Origin: an uncultured Dorea sp.
Lineage (GTDB): Bacteria > Bacillota > Clostridia > Lachnospirales > Lachnospiraceae
NCBI GenBank assembly: GCA_910580235.1
Contig: CAJTVU010000008.1
Coordinates: 30,714 to 94,713, forward strand
Direction: 5' to 3'
Length of the DNA: 64,000 nt
Every line of letters starts with the position of its first letter. Position 1 is the stretch's first letter. The translations under genes were made by a program, and so were the position numbers. The notes beneath the pieces are model-generated. The model saw only the letters and a program-made list of their open reading frames with translations. It was not told the DNA's origin and did no database searches. This document shows positions 48,998 to 57,040 of this stretch, in pieces.

Positions 48998-49936
48998 ATG
49001 AAAAGATTGTTGTTTATTTACAACCCGCATGCAGGGAAGGAGCTGTTGAAGCCAAAAGTCTCTGATATTGTAGATATTTTTGTAAAGGCGGGCTACGAGG
49101 TGGTTATTTATCCGACGCAGACTTACAGGGACGCTTATAAGAAGGTCAAGGAGTATGACGCAGATAATATAGACCTGGTAGTGTGCAGCGGAGGAGACGG
49201 CACGATTGACGAGGTCGTGACTGGAATGATGGAGAGGGAGAAAAGAGATCCGGTAGGCTATATCCCTACGGGAACGACGAACGACTTTGCCAACAGCCTT
49301 CATATCCCTAAAGGGCTTTTAAGTGCGGCAGATAACGCGGTGAACGGAAAAGCGTTTTCCTGTGACGTGGGCAGATTCAATAAAGGCACGTTCGTATATA
49401 TTGCGGCGTTCGGCCTTTTTACGGACGTGTCATATGAGACGGATCAGGGCATGAAGAACCTCCTGGGACATATAGCATATCTTCTGGAAGGGGCTAAACG
49501 GATATTTAATGTGCGCTCTTATCGGATAAAGGTCTCCCATGATGGAGATGCCATCCAGGATGAGTTCATATATGGGATGGTTACGAACTCCCGCTCTGTG
49601 GGAGGGTTCCGCAATATGGTAGGAAAGCAGGTCGTATTTGACGACGGGCTCTTTGAAGTGACCCTCATTAAGAAGCCGAAGAACCCGATCGAGCTGCAGG
49701 AGATCATCGCCGCGCTCCTCATTGAACAGATAGATACGAAATATATGTATACGTTCAAGACAGGGTATATCACATTTGAGTCTCTGGAGGAGATCCCATG
49801 GACGCTGGACGGAGAGTACGGAGGAGAGCATGACTATGTAGAGATTGAGAATCGTAAGCAGCAGCTTCAGATTATGGTCCCGGAGGAGCATATAGAATCT
49901 CTGATGGAGCAGGGAGAAAATAAAGAAGAGAATTAA
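48998..49936 (+). CDS. Diacylglycerol/lipid kinase (YegS/DagK family)
   Basis: 312 residues. FIYNPHAGKELLKPKVSDIV, the nucleotide-binding VVCSGGDGTIDEVVTGM, GYIPTGTTNDFANSL and a beta-rich C-domain (WTLDGEYGGEHDYVEI). This is the DGK catalytic-domain family that phosphorylates diacylglycerol or related lipids at the membrane face. AAAGGAGGG precedes the ATG. Its leader contains the terminator of the previous operon, so expression probably needs readthrough or a weak local promoter. Confidence 0.9.
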   Translation: MKRLLFIYNPHAGKELLKPKVSDIVDIFVKAGYEVVIYPTQTYRDAYKKVKEYDADNIDLVVCSGGDGTIDEVVTGMMEREKRDPVGYIPTGTTNDFANSLHIPKGLLSAADNAVNGKAFSCDVGRFNKGTFVYIAAFGLFTDVSYETDQGMKNLLGHIAYLLEGAKRIFNVRSYRIKVSHDGDAIQDEFIYGMVTNSRSVGGFRNMVGKQVVFDDGLFEVTLIKKPKNPIELQEIIAALLIEQIDTKYMYTFKTGYITFESLEEIPWTLDGEYGGEHDYVEIENRKQQLQIMVPEEHIESLMEQGENKEEN

Positions 49937-50018
49937 AGAATTCTTAAGAATATCCGTCGCCTGTCTTAAAAACTGTAGGCTATGATTTTAAGAACAGTAT
50001 TTAAGGGAGGCGCCGAGT

Positions 50019-50618
50019 ATGGAAGAATTGTATGCTTTGTCATGTTTTGCCGTGCCGAATATGGTATGGCAATGGATGAGCCGAAGAAGGCTGGAAGGTA
50101 AGAAATATATATTCCTGCATATGATATGGACATATATTTTTATGTTCTATTGTTATCTGGCAGTGCAGGCTGCCGCGGGAATGGGGACGTTTTGGGATCT
50201 GCTCCAAAATGGGCTGCACGAGGGGGAGATAAACCTCATACCTTTCTCATCAGAGGGAGCCATGACATATATACTGAACGTTATCATGTTCATGCCTCTG
50301 GGGTTCTTGCTGCCGCTTATATGGCCTCATTTTAGAGAGTGGAAGAAAGTAGCCGTTACAGGCATCGCATTCTCCCTGTGCATTGAATGCTGCCAGCTGT
50401 TCTGCTTTCGAACGACGGATATTGATGATCTGTTAATGAATACGGCGGGAACGCTGGCCGGTTATCTGATATGGATCGTATTTCACGCTTTAGCACATAA
50501 AGTTGATGGGGACGGTAAAAAAAGGGCGTTTGCTATGTGCGGCGCAGAGCCGATCGTATATATGTTCCTGGGAGTGGCCGGGATTTTCTTTCTATATAAT
50601 TGGAGGCTCTTGTATTAA
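50019..50618 (+). CDS. VanZ family membrane protein
   Basis: 199 residues with five hydrophobic helices. The VanZ signature is visible: EGEINLIPFSSEGAMTYILN, VIMFMPLGFLLPLIWP, ALCIE-type helix (AFSLCIECCQLFCF) and RTTDIDDLLMNTAGTLAGYL. VanZ proteins can raise teicoplanin tolerance, but most, like this one, stand outside van clusters and have no known role. GGGAGG precedes the ATG. Its stop codon lies inside the terminator stem at 50602-50632. Confidence 0.9.
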   Translation: MEELYALSCFAVPNMVWQWMSRRRLEGKKYIFLHMIWTYIFMFYCYLAVQAAAGMGTFWDLLQNGLHEGEINLIPFSSEGAMTYILNVIMFMPLGFLLPLIWPHFREWKKVAVTGIAFSLCIECCQLFCFRTTDIDDLLMNTAGTLAGYLIWIVFHALAHKVDGDGKKRAFAMCGAEPIVYMFLGVAGIFFLYNWRLLY

Positions 50619-50632
50619 GAGCCTCCCTTTTT
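50602..50632 (+). terminator. Terminator overlapping the VanZ stop codon
   Basis: GGAGGCTCTT (50602-50611) / AAGAGCCTCC (50617-50626) and TTTTT. The left arm encodes the last residues of VanZ. Confidence 0.9.
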
Positions 50633-50686
50633 GTCCGATATATACAGTAAAGATGTTGTATTGGTAAATAAAGGGAGGTGCTATAG

Positions 50687-51571
50687 ATGAACTTTTTTTC
50701 CGTTCAAAATATGAATACATTTACGAAAAGTATGGAAATGCAGATGAAATGGCAGAAAAAGAAAGCGACAGGGGACTTTACGGCAGACGGCAGCACGAAA
50801 ATGAACGATCCTATAAGGCAGCAGGCAGAAGAGATCAGGAAGGCTAATGCCGACGGTTCCTCAAAACTTTCCGCCCAGATCGACTTGAAGCTGAACAGCG
50901 GGCAGAAGCTGACGGCAGAAGAGATGGAGTATCTGAGGCAGACAAATCCGGAGAAGTACCAAAAGATAAAAGCAATAGAAGCAGAGAAGGAGAACTATGA
51001 GCGTGAGCTTAAGAGGTGCAGGACGAAAGAGGAAGTCCAGCGTGTCAGGATGGCTCACACCGCCGCTTCTTTAGGTGCGGTAAACGAGATTAAGAATAAC
51101 CCGAATATCCCTGAGGAGAAGAAATTCGAGCTTATTATGCACGAGCATCATAAGAATATGGCCTTAGAGGAGTCTACAAAAGAGTTCGTAGAGAGCGGGA
51201 AATATGCGAAGCTTCCGACGGAGGCAGAGAAGGCGAAAGCAGAAGAGGATCTGAAAGAGGCAAAGGACGCAGAAATGGGCGTCGAGGATCCGGCAGAAGA
51301 GACGGAGAAGACGGAAGAAGACAAGACGGAGCCAGAAGAGGCAGGGGATGTAGCCAAAGAAACGGAAGCGGCAGAAGACGGGCTGCATGACAAGGCGGCT
51401 ATGGAACGTGTAAAGAGAGAGATGAGGAATGAGCATGAGATGACTCGTATGGAGGCAGAGAGCACTCCAGAAGCCATGAAGGTGAAGCGGGCCAGAGCAG
51501 AGGCAGCATATGCAGAGAACAAGCCGGAGATCATTTCTCTGAGGCAGAAGATCGATGTAAAGGCAGAGTAG
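50687..51571 (+). CDS. Charged, helical protein of unknown function
   Basis: 294 residues, no signal peptide or membrane segment. The N-terminal 160 residues look ordered (FSVQNMNTFTKSMEMQMKWQ, LNSGQKLTAEEMEYLRQTNP, ELKRCRTKEEVQRVRMAHTA). The remainder is highly acidic and Glu/Ala/Lys-rich with coiled-coil character (EDPAEETEKTEEDKTEPEEA), ending in basic helices. I recognise it only as a conserved hypothetical seen in Lachnospiraceae. It has GGGAGG 8 bases before the ATG and is flanked by the VanZ terminator and the tRNA-Glu promoter, so it is monocistronic. Confidence 0.7.
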   Translation: MNFFSVQNMNTFTKSMEMQMKWQKKKATGDFTADGSTKMNDPIRQQAEEIRKANADGSSKLSAQIDLKLNSGQKLTAEEMEYLRQTNPEKYQKIKAIEAEKENYERELKRCRTKEEVQRVRMAHTAASLGAVNEIKNNPNIPEEKKFELIMHEHHKNMALEESTKEFVESGKYAKLPTEAEKAKAEEDLKEAKDAEMGVEDPAEETEKTEEDKTEPEEAGDVAKETEAAEDGLHDKAAMERVKREMRNEHEMTRMEAESTPEAMKVKRARAEAAYAENKPEIISLRQKIDVKAE

Positions 51572-51610
51572 GGCATCCGTCAAAATATTTCCACAAAATA
51601 TTTCAAAAAA

Positions 51611-51653
51611 GTACTTGCCTATTGTGTACATGTTTGCTATAATAGGCAAGTAC
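51611..51653. promoter_or_regulatory. tRNA-Glu promoter embedded in a 13-bp perfect inverted repeat
   Basis: GTACTTGCCTATT (51611-51623) and AATAGGCAAGTAC (51641-51653) are exact reverse complements. The left arm contains the -35 TTGCCT (51615-51620). The -10 TATAAT (51638-51643, 17-base spacer) overlaps the right arm. The left arm lies upstream of the transcription start, so the symmetry acts, if at all, at DNA level, as an operator would. Confidence 0.75.
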
Positions 51654-51670
51654 GATATATATGACAGTAT

Positions 51671-51742
51671 GGCTCCATGGTCAAGCGGTTAAGACGCTAG
51701 CCTCTCACGCTGGAATCAGGGGTTCGATTCCCCTTGGAGTCA
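51671..51742 (+). tRNA. tRNA-Glu (CTC)
   Basis: 72 nt cloverleaf. Acceptor GGCTCCA/TGGAGTC, discriminator A. Anticodon stem CTAGC/GCTGG with loop CTCTCAC giving CTC (reads GAG). T-arm AGGGG-TTCGATT-CCCCT. No CCA encoded. Confidence 0.95.
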
Positions 51743-51747
51743 TTTGG

Positions 51748-51772
51748 AAAGCCCTATGTATAGGGCTTTTTT
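51748..51772 (+). terminator. Terminator after tRNA-Glu
   Basis: AAAGCCCTA / TAGGGCTTT and a T-run. Incomplete termination would feed the Spx-like gene at 51802. Confidence 0.8.
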
Positions 51773-51801
51773 GCTATATAAGATTCAAGGAGGAAGAGAA
51801 A

Positions 51802-52158
51802 ATGATCTTATTCGTAGAATATCCAAAATGCACTACGTGCCAGAAAGCGAAGAAGTGGCTGGACAGTCACGGTATCGAGTACACGGACAGGCATATTAAG
51901 GAGGAGAATCCGACGGCGGCAGAACTGGAAGGATGGCATAAGAAGAGCGGCCTTCCTCTCAAGAAGTTCTTTAACACGAGCGGGGTACTGTACAAGAACA
52001 TGGAATTGAAGAATAAATTGCCGGATATGACGGAAGAAGAACAGTACAAGCTTCTTGGAACGGACGGAATGCTGGTAAAGCGTCCGATCATCGTAGGAGA
52101 GGATTTTGTGCTGACGGGGTTCAGAGAGAAAGAATGGGACGCCGCTCTGCTGAAATAG
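51802..52158 (+). CDS. ArsC/Spx/MgsR family thioredoxin-like protein
   Basis: 118 residues. ILFVEYPKCTTCQKAKKWLD carries the CxxC redox centre. DRHIKEENPTAAELEGWHKK, GLPLKKFFNTSGVLYK and MLVKRPIIVGEDFVLTGFRE are the arsenate-reductase-like family pattern. The RPI segment is conserved in both Spx and ArsC. It lacks the RNA-polymerase-contact features I would demand for Spx, so a glutaredoxin-type reductase or regulator is the safe call. AAGGAGGAAGAG precedes the ATG. It lies directly after tRNA-Glu and may share its transcript. Confidence 0.85.
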   Translation: MILFVEYPKCTTCQKAKKWLDSHGIEYTDRHIKEENPTAAELEGWHKKSGLPLKKFFNTSGVLYKNMELKNKLPDMTEEEQYKLLGTDGMLVKRPIIVGEDFVLTGFREKEWDAALLK

Positions 52159-52196
52159 CGACGGCTCATGTAGGAAAAGAGGAGGGAGGCCTTAAC

Positions 52197-52658
52197 ATGA
52201 CACATGCAGAGAAAGCGGTCGCTTTGTTTAAGGAAGGGTGCAACTGCGCGCAGTCAGTATTCGTGGCGTTTGAGGATATGCACGGTCTGGACCGTGAGAC
52301 GGCGCTGCGCCTAAGCTCGGGCTTTGGCGCGGGAATGGGGAAGATGCGAGAGACATGCGGCGCGCTCACGGGAGCGTTTATGGCGGCAGGGGCGATGCAT
52401 GGGTATGACGATTTGTCTGATAAGCAGGCAAAGATTGATACATATGCTATGATACGCCATATTGCAGAGGAATTTGAGAGGCAGAAGGGGACGGTCGTCT
52501 GCCGGGAGCTCTTAGGCATTGAGAAAGGCGAGGATCTTCCGGAACCGGCGGTGAGGACGGAAGAATATTACCGGACAAGGCCGTGCGCGGGGCTGTGCGA
52601 GCTGGCGGCGAACATTTTGGACGAATATTCTTTGTCCTTGTCTTTTTCTAAACAATGA
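52197..52658 (+). CDS. C_GCAxxG_C_C family redox protein
   Basis: 153 residues. Conserved cysteines follow the family name: FKEGCNCAQSVFVAFEDM, GMGKMRETCGALTGAFMAAG, GTVVCRELLG and RPCAGLCELAANIL. The GFGAGMGKMRETCGAL block is the core. Members are small proteins possibly binding an Fe-S cluster and are often near molybdenum or selenium metabolism genes, which are not seen here. GAGGGAGG precedes the ATG at 52197. An upstream in-frame start at 52134 overlaps the Spx-like gene. Function unknown. Confidence 0.88.
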   Translation: MTHAEKAVALFKEGCNCAQSVFVAFEDMHGLDRETALRLSSGFGAGMGKMRETCGALTGAFMAAGAMHGYDDLSDKQAKIDTYAMIRHIAEEFERQKGTVVCRELLGIEKGEDLPEPAVRTEEYYRTRPCAGLCELAANILDEYSLSLSFSKQ

Positions 52659-52731
52659 TATATAATAAAAAAAGTGAGATTATTAAGCCCGGAAGATATG
52701 TATACCGGCAAAAGGACAGGAGGAGTTATAT

Positions 52732-53598
52732 ATGTTAGTATCAGCAAAAGAGATGCTTGAAAAGGCAGTGGCAGGGCACTATGCGGTAGGTCAGTTCAAT
52801 ATTAACAATCTTGAATGGACGAAGGCTATCCTGACAGCGGCACAGGAGACGAAGTCACCGGTTATCTTAGGTGTGTCTGAAGGTGCGGCAAAATACATGA
52901 CAGGGTTTAAGACTGTACAGGACATGGTAGCGGCGATGGTAGAAGAGATGGGGATTACGGTTCCGGTCGCTACGCATCTTGACCACGGCTCATACGATGG
53001 ATGTATGAAATGTATCAAGGCAGGATTTACTTCCATCATGTTCGACGGGTCTAAATATCCGATCGAAGAGAATGTTGCTAAGACGAAAGAGCTGATCGCT
53101 ATCTGCAGAGAGAAGGGAATGTCTCTTGAGGCAGAAGTGGGAGCGATCGGTGGAGAAGAAGACGGCGTTATCGGCCAGGGCGAGTGTGCGGATCCGAACG
53201 AGTGCAAGATGATCGCAGATCTTGGCGTAGATATGCTGGCAGCAGGTATCGGGAACATTCATGGAAAATACCCGGAGAACTGGGCGGGGCTCAGCTTCGA
53301 GACTCTGGACGCGATCCAGAAGCTTACCGGAAGCCTTCCGTTAGTCCTCCACGGCGGCACGGGAATCCCGGACGACATGGTTAAGAAAGCAATTGATCTG
53401 GGCGTTGCAAAGATTAATGTTAATACAGAGTGCCAGCTTGTATTTGCAGATGCTACACGCGGGTACATCGAGGCCGGAAAAGATCAGGAAGGAAAGGGAT
53501 TTGATCCGCGTAAGCTCCTGAAGCCGGGCTATGAGGCAATTATTGAGAAAGTAAAAGAAAAAATGGAATTATTCGGTTCCGTTGGAAAAGCTGAATAG
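52732..53598 (+). CDS. fba: Class II fructose-1,6-bisphosphate aldolase
   Basis: 288 residues. VGQFNINNLEWTKAILTAAQ, VATHLDHGSYDGCMKCIKAG (zinc ligand and catalytic Asp), SLEAEVGAIGGEEDGV, GIGNIHGKYP, LVLHGGTGIPDDMVKKAIDL and GVAKINVNTECQLVF are the full class IIA/B set. It splits fructose-1,6-bisphosphate in glycolysis. AGGAGTTATAT precedes the ATG. Monocistronic with a terminator after. Confidence 0.95.
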   Translation: MLVSAKEMLEKAVAGHYAVGQFNINNLEWTKAILTAAQETKSPVILGVSEGAAKYMTGFKTVQDMVAAMVEEMGITVPVATHLDHGSYDGCMKCIKAGFTSIMFDGSKYPIEENVAKTKELIAICREKGMSLEAEVGAIGGEEDGVIGQGECADPNECKMIADLGVDMLAAGIGNIHGKYPENWAGLSFETLDAIQKLTGSLPLVLHGGTGIPDDMVKKAIDLGVAKINVNTECQLVFADATRGYIEAGKDQEGKGFDPRKLLKPGYEAIIEKVKEKMELFGSVGKAE

Positions 53599-53611
53599 TA
53601 AAGAGAGCATG

Positions 53612-53644
53612 AGGCATTCCGACATTAAGTTGGGATGCCTTTTA
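53612..53644 (+). terminator. Terminator after fba
   Basis: AGGCATTCC / GGGATGCCT (one wobble) followed by TTTT. Confidence 0.85.
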
Positions 53645-53656
53645 TAATTTTAATCT

Positions 53657-53690
53657 ATACCCTCAGTGTACAAAGGGACGCTGAGGGTAT
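53657..53690. repeat. Dispersed repeat family 1, copy 3, forming a 10-bp perfect palindrome upstream of glnN
   Basis: ATACCCTCAG (53657-53666) and CTGAGGGTAT (53681-53690) are perfect complements around TGTACAAAGGGACG. Bases 53658-53677 match the repeat flanking the ATPase/TOPRIM cassette (19/20). It sits 45 bases before the glnN start. Confidence 0.75.
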
Positions 53691-53734
53691 GTATGGTATT
53701 TGCACAGTACAGGAAGAAAGGAAGCGCAGGAGCC

Positions 53735-55858
53735 ATGAACGAGCCAATTAAAGTGACAGAGATTTTTGGAGAGGATGTATTTAATGATACGGTGATGCAG
53801 GAACGCCTTCCGAAGAAAGTCTACAGAGACCTGAAAAGAATGATCGAAGAAGGCCAGGAGCTGGATCTTGTGACGGCCGACGTCATCGCCCACGAGATGA
53901 AGGAATGGGCCATTGAGAAAGGCGCCACCCATTATACGCATTGGTTCCAGCCGCTTACTGGGGTCACTGCAGAGAAGCACGATGCATTTATCTCGGCTCC
54001 CCTTCCAAGTGGGAAGGTCCTGATGAGCTTTTCCGGGAAGGAGCTTATCAAGGGAGAGCCGGACGCGTCGTCTTTCCCATCGGGAGGGCTTCGGGCTACT
54101 TTCGAGGCGAGAGGGTATACGATGTGGGATTGTACGTCCCCGGCGTTCATAAGACACGATGCGGCCGGAGCCACGCTGTGCATTCCTACGGCATTCTGCT
54201 CCTATACAGGGGAGGCGCTTGATCAGAAGACGCCGCTCCTTCGCTCCATGCAGGCGATTAATGAACAGTCCCTCCGGTTGATCCGGTTGTTTGGGAATGA
54301 TACGTCTATGAAGGTAGTTCCGTCTGTGGGGGCTGAACAGGAATACTTTCTTGTAGATGCCGGGAAATTCAAAGAGAGAAAAGACCTGATTTATGCAGGG
54401 CGCACACTATTTGGCGCAATGCCGCCCAAAGGACAGGAGTTGGACGACCATTACTTTGGGACGATCCGCCAGAGGATCGCGGCATTTATGAAGGAAGTAA
54501 ACGAGGAGCTGTGGAGAGTGGGCGTTACTTCCAAGACACAGCATAATGAGGTGGCTCCTGCACAGCATGAGCTGGCTCCGATCTATGCGCCGGCTAATGT
54601 GGCGGTCGACCATAATCATATTGTGATGCAGACTTTGAAAAGGGTAGCGTGCCGACATGGAATGAAGTGCCTGTTCCATGAGAAGCCTTTTGCGGGTGTC
54701 AATGGTTCCGGCAAGCACAACAATTGGTCTCTCATTACGGACGATGGGAAGAATCTGCTTGACCCGGGCAAAACGCCTCATGAGAACATACAGTTTCTTC
54801 TTGTGCTTACTTGTATCTTAAAAGCTGTGGACGAGCATGCGGCTCTCCTTCGTGAGTCTGCGGCAGATCCGGGGAACGATCATCGGCTGGGCGCGAGCGA
54901 GGCTCCGCCGGCGATTATCTCCGTCTTCCTGGGAGAGCAGCTTGACGCAGTATTTCGCCAGCTGATCCATACAGGAGCGGCGACGCACAGCCCGGACAGA
55001 GAGAAATTGCGGACGGGTGTGAAGACGATCCCGTTATTATCTAAGGATGCGACAGACAGGAACCGGACGTCTCCTTTTGCTTTCACGGGGAATAAGTTCG
55101 AGTTCCGCATGGTGGGCTCTCGCGATTCTATCGCGAGCCCTAACGTAGTGCTGAATACAATTGTGTCAGAGGCATTTGCAGAAGCGTGCGATGCTCTGGA
55201 ACAGAAATTAAAAGCAGGAGAAGACTTCAATGATGCGGTGCATGACCTGATTAAGACGTATGCGTCTGAGCATTCCCGTATCGTATTCAATGGGAACGGC
55301 TATTCTGCCGAATGGGTGGAGAAATCGAAAGAACTGGGGCTGCCGAACTTGAAGTCTATGGTGGAAGCGATCCCGGCCCTTACGACGGAGAAGACGATCG
55401 AGCTGTTTGAGCGATTCAAAGTTATGACGAGAGACGAGCTCAGATCCCGGGCAGAAATAAAATATGAGAATTATGCAAAGGCTATTAATATTGAAGCCCG
55501 CACGATGATCGACATGGCGAGCAAGCAGTTTATGCCGGCGGTAGTAAAGTACACAAAAGTGCTTGCAGATACGGTGAATGCCGTGAGAGAGACGGGCGCA
55601 GATGCAGAGGTACAGACGGAAATGCTTGCGGAGGTGTCTGTTCTTCTAAGAGAGATGAAGAACGCTCTGGAAGAGCTGAAGAATAAGGAAGACGCGGCTA
55701 TCCATCTGCCGGAGGGGAAGGAGCAGGCGAACTTCTATTATCAGCAGGTCGTCCCGGCGATGGACAAGCTTCGCGATCCTGTAGATAAGCTGGAGATGAT
55801 CGTAGATAAAGAGGCGTGGCCGATGCCTTCCTATGGCGATCTGATTTTTGAAGTATAG
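53735..55858 (+). CDS. glnN: Glutamine synthetase type III
   Basis: 707 residues, the usual length for GSIII. The start KVTEIFGEDVFNDTVMQERL, KGATHYTHWFQPLTGVTAEK, HDAFISAPLPSGKVLMSFSG, EQEYFLVDAGKFKERKDL, THNEVAPAQHELAP-type block (TSKTQHNEVAPAQHELAPIY) and FAGVNGSGKHNNWSLITDDG are unmistakable. It assimilates ammonium into glutamine. The ATG at 53735 is chosen because homologues begin a few residues before VTEIFGED; an in-frame ATG at 53666 lies inside the palindrome. No PII gene or amt transporter adjoins. Confidence 0.95.
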   Translation: MNEPIKVTEIFGEDVFNDTVMQERLPKKVYRDLKRMIEEGQELDLVTADVIAHEMKEWAIEKGATHYTHWFQPLTGVTAEKHDAFISAPLPSGKVLMSFSGKELIKGEPDASSFPSGGLRATFEARGYTMWDCTSPAFIRHDAAGATLCIPTAFCSYTGEALDQKTPLLRSMQAINEQSLRLIRLFGNDTSMKVVPSVGAEQEYFLVDAGKFKERKDLIYAGRTLFGAMPPKGQELDDHYFGTIRQRIAAFMKEVNEELWRVGVTSKTQHNEVAPAQHELAPIYAPANVAVDHNHIVMQTLKRVACRHGMKCLFHEKPFAGVNGSGKHNNWSLITDDGKNLLDPGKTPHENIQFLLVLTCILKAVDEHAALLRESAADPGNDHRLGASEAPPAIISVFLGEQLDAVFRQLIHTGAATHSPDREKLRTGVKTIPLLSKDATDRNRTSPFAFTGNKFEFRMVGSRDSIASPNVVLNTIVSEAFAEACDALEQKLKAGEDFNDAVHDLIKTYASEHSRIVFNGNGYSAEWVEKSKELGLPNLKSMVEAIPALTTEKTIELFERFKVMTRDELRSRAEIKYENYAKAINIEARTMIDMASKQFMPAVVKYTKVLADTVNAVRETGADAEVQTEMLAEVSVLLREMKNALEELKNKEDAAIHLPEGKEQANFYYQQVVPAMDKLRDPVDKLEMIVDKEAWPMPSYGDLIFEV

Positions 55859-55890
55859 TCTGGGAAGCGCGGGAGTGGTGGAGAGCATAC

Positions 55891-56355
55891 ATGACAAAGA
55901 ATGAATTTTTAGAAAAGCTAAGAGCCGCTTTGGGAAATGACTTAAGCGGCGCGGTCATACAAGATAATGTAAAGTATTATAAGAGCTATATTGAAGAAGA
56001 AGTGAGCCGGGGCCGTTCAGAAGAAGAAGTCTTAGAAGAGCTGGGTGATCCGTGGGTCTTGGCTCAGACTGTCATTGATTCTGTGGCTGCCCGCAGCTAT
56101 GCTGGCGAGGGACAGGCTGAAGGGTACGGTTATGAGCCGGATAAAGGCTTTTATGGAAGCTATGGTGAAGATGGAGCGTGCCCGTCCTCCGCTGGTGATA
56201 AGTGGAGACGGCTGCTTCTCATTCTTGTGATTATAAGTATCGTTATGGTATTGTTTGCGGCGCTTGGAGGCATCATGGTGTTTGCAGGGCGATTCCTTAT
56301 CCCTCTCCTTATCGTGGTGGTACTTATGCGTACATTCGGCAATAAAAGAGAATGA
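55891..56355 (+). CDS. HAAS/DUF1700-type membrane protein
   Basis: 154 residues. The N-terminal helical HAAS domain is clear: MTKNEFLEKLRAALGNDLSG, NVKYYKSYIEEEVSRGRSEE, EVLEELGDPWVLAQTVIDSV. It is followed by a Gly/Tyr-rich linker and two close hydrophobic helices (LLLILVIISIVMVLFAALGG; RFLIPLLIVVVLMRTF). HAAS proteins often act with PadR-type regulators, none of which is adjacent. The gene starts 32 bases after glnN with only GTGGAG as a weak ribosome site. Confidence 0.75.
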   Translation: MTKNEFLEKLRAALGNDLSGAVIQDNVKYYKSYIEEEVSRGRSEEEVLEELGDPWVLAQTVIDSVAARSYAGEGQAEGYGYEPDKGFYGSYGEDGACPSSAGDKWRRLLLILVIISIVMVLFAALGGIMVFAGRFLIPLLIVVVLMRTFGNKRE

Positions 56356-56418
56356 TTTTTGTGAGCGACGAACCACCCGGCTGCGAAGCAGACAGCTGGG
56401 GGATGACGCGACAATTAG

Positions 56419-56493
56419 AAAGCCCCGCTGCTTCTGCAGCGGGGCTTTCAGTCTCAGAACGGTAAGAGACCGATGGGGGAGCCATCGGTCTCT
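56419..56493. repeat. Two tandem perfect hairpins after the HAAS gene
   Basis: AAAGCCCCGCTGC / GCAGCGGGGCTTT (56419-56448, 13 bp, loop TTCT) and AGAGACCGATGG / CCATCGGTCTCT (56465-56493, 12 bp). Neither has a long T-run; the first could terminate both ways. The remainder of 56356-56714 (A+T-rich, with CATAC repeats at 56640-56655) holds no gene. Confidence 0.75.
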
Positions 56494-56714
56494 TGAGGGG
56501 AGTATAAATAATTAATAAGGGGTTGTAGAAATATGTTTTCTACATGTTTTAGTATAATATAGGTAAAAGGAAAAAGCAAGAAGAAAATTAAAAAATCTTA
56601 AGGTTTTATTATCTTGTCCCATGAGTTTTTAAAATATTCATACATTACTCATACATAATTCTTTTGTTCCGGGACATACTATCCGTGTAGCAAAAAAGAT
56701 TAGGAGGAATTAAC

Positions 56715-56879
56715 ATGAGTAAGAATAGCAATGCATCAAATCAGAACGCTTCTAACAGAAACGCGTCCAATCAGAACGCTTCTAACCAGAACGCATCCAA
56801 TAAGAATGCATCTAACAAGAATGCGTCCAACCAGAATGCATCTAACAAGAACGCAAGCAACGAAAGCAACAACTACTAA
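56715..56879 (+). CDS. NASN-repeat microprotein (54 residues)
   Basis: ATG at 56715 preceded by TAGGAGGAATTAAC, an excellent ribosome site. The product is 54 residues built almost entirely of Asn-Ala-Ser-Asn units separated by Gln, Lys or Arg (NASNQNASNRNASNQ and so on; nine NASN units) and ends NESNNY. It is uncharged apart from a few Lys/Arg/Glu, has no hydrophobic segment or cysteine, and is predicted disordered. A strong 18-bp hairpin follows directly. I know of no assigned function. The CATAC-rich upstream region could hold a sporulation-sigma promoter, but that is speculative. Confidence 0.75.
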   Translation: MSKNSNASNQNASNRNASNQNASNQNASNKNASNKNASNQNASNKNASNESNNY

Positions 56880-56890
56880 TCATGCTGACG

Positions 56891-56929
56891 GTAAAGGAGG
56901 ACATGTGGCTGCCACATGTCCTCCTTTAC
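56891..56929 (+). terminator. 18-bp perfect hairpin after the NASN gene
   Basis: GTAAAGGAGGACATGTGG (56891-56908) / CCACATGTCCTCCTTTAC (56912-56929), 3-base loop. The left arm contains a GGAGG. T-run absent except TTTAC in the arm. Confidence 0.7.
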
Positions 56930-57040
56930 TATGTGCCGCCTTATTTGGGAATTGACAAACTATGCAGATAACAAGTAAGATAGTAAAGATAGAAAGACTA
57001 AACAGGAAACATACGAAGCACATCGGGAACGGAGAATGAC

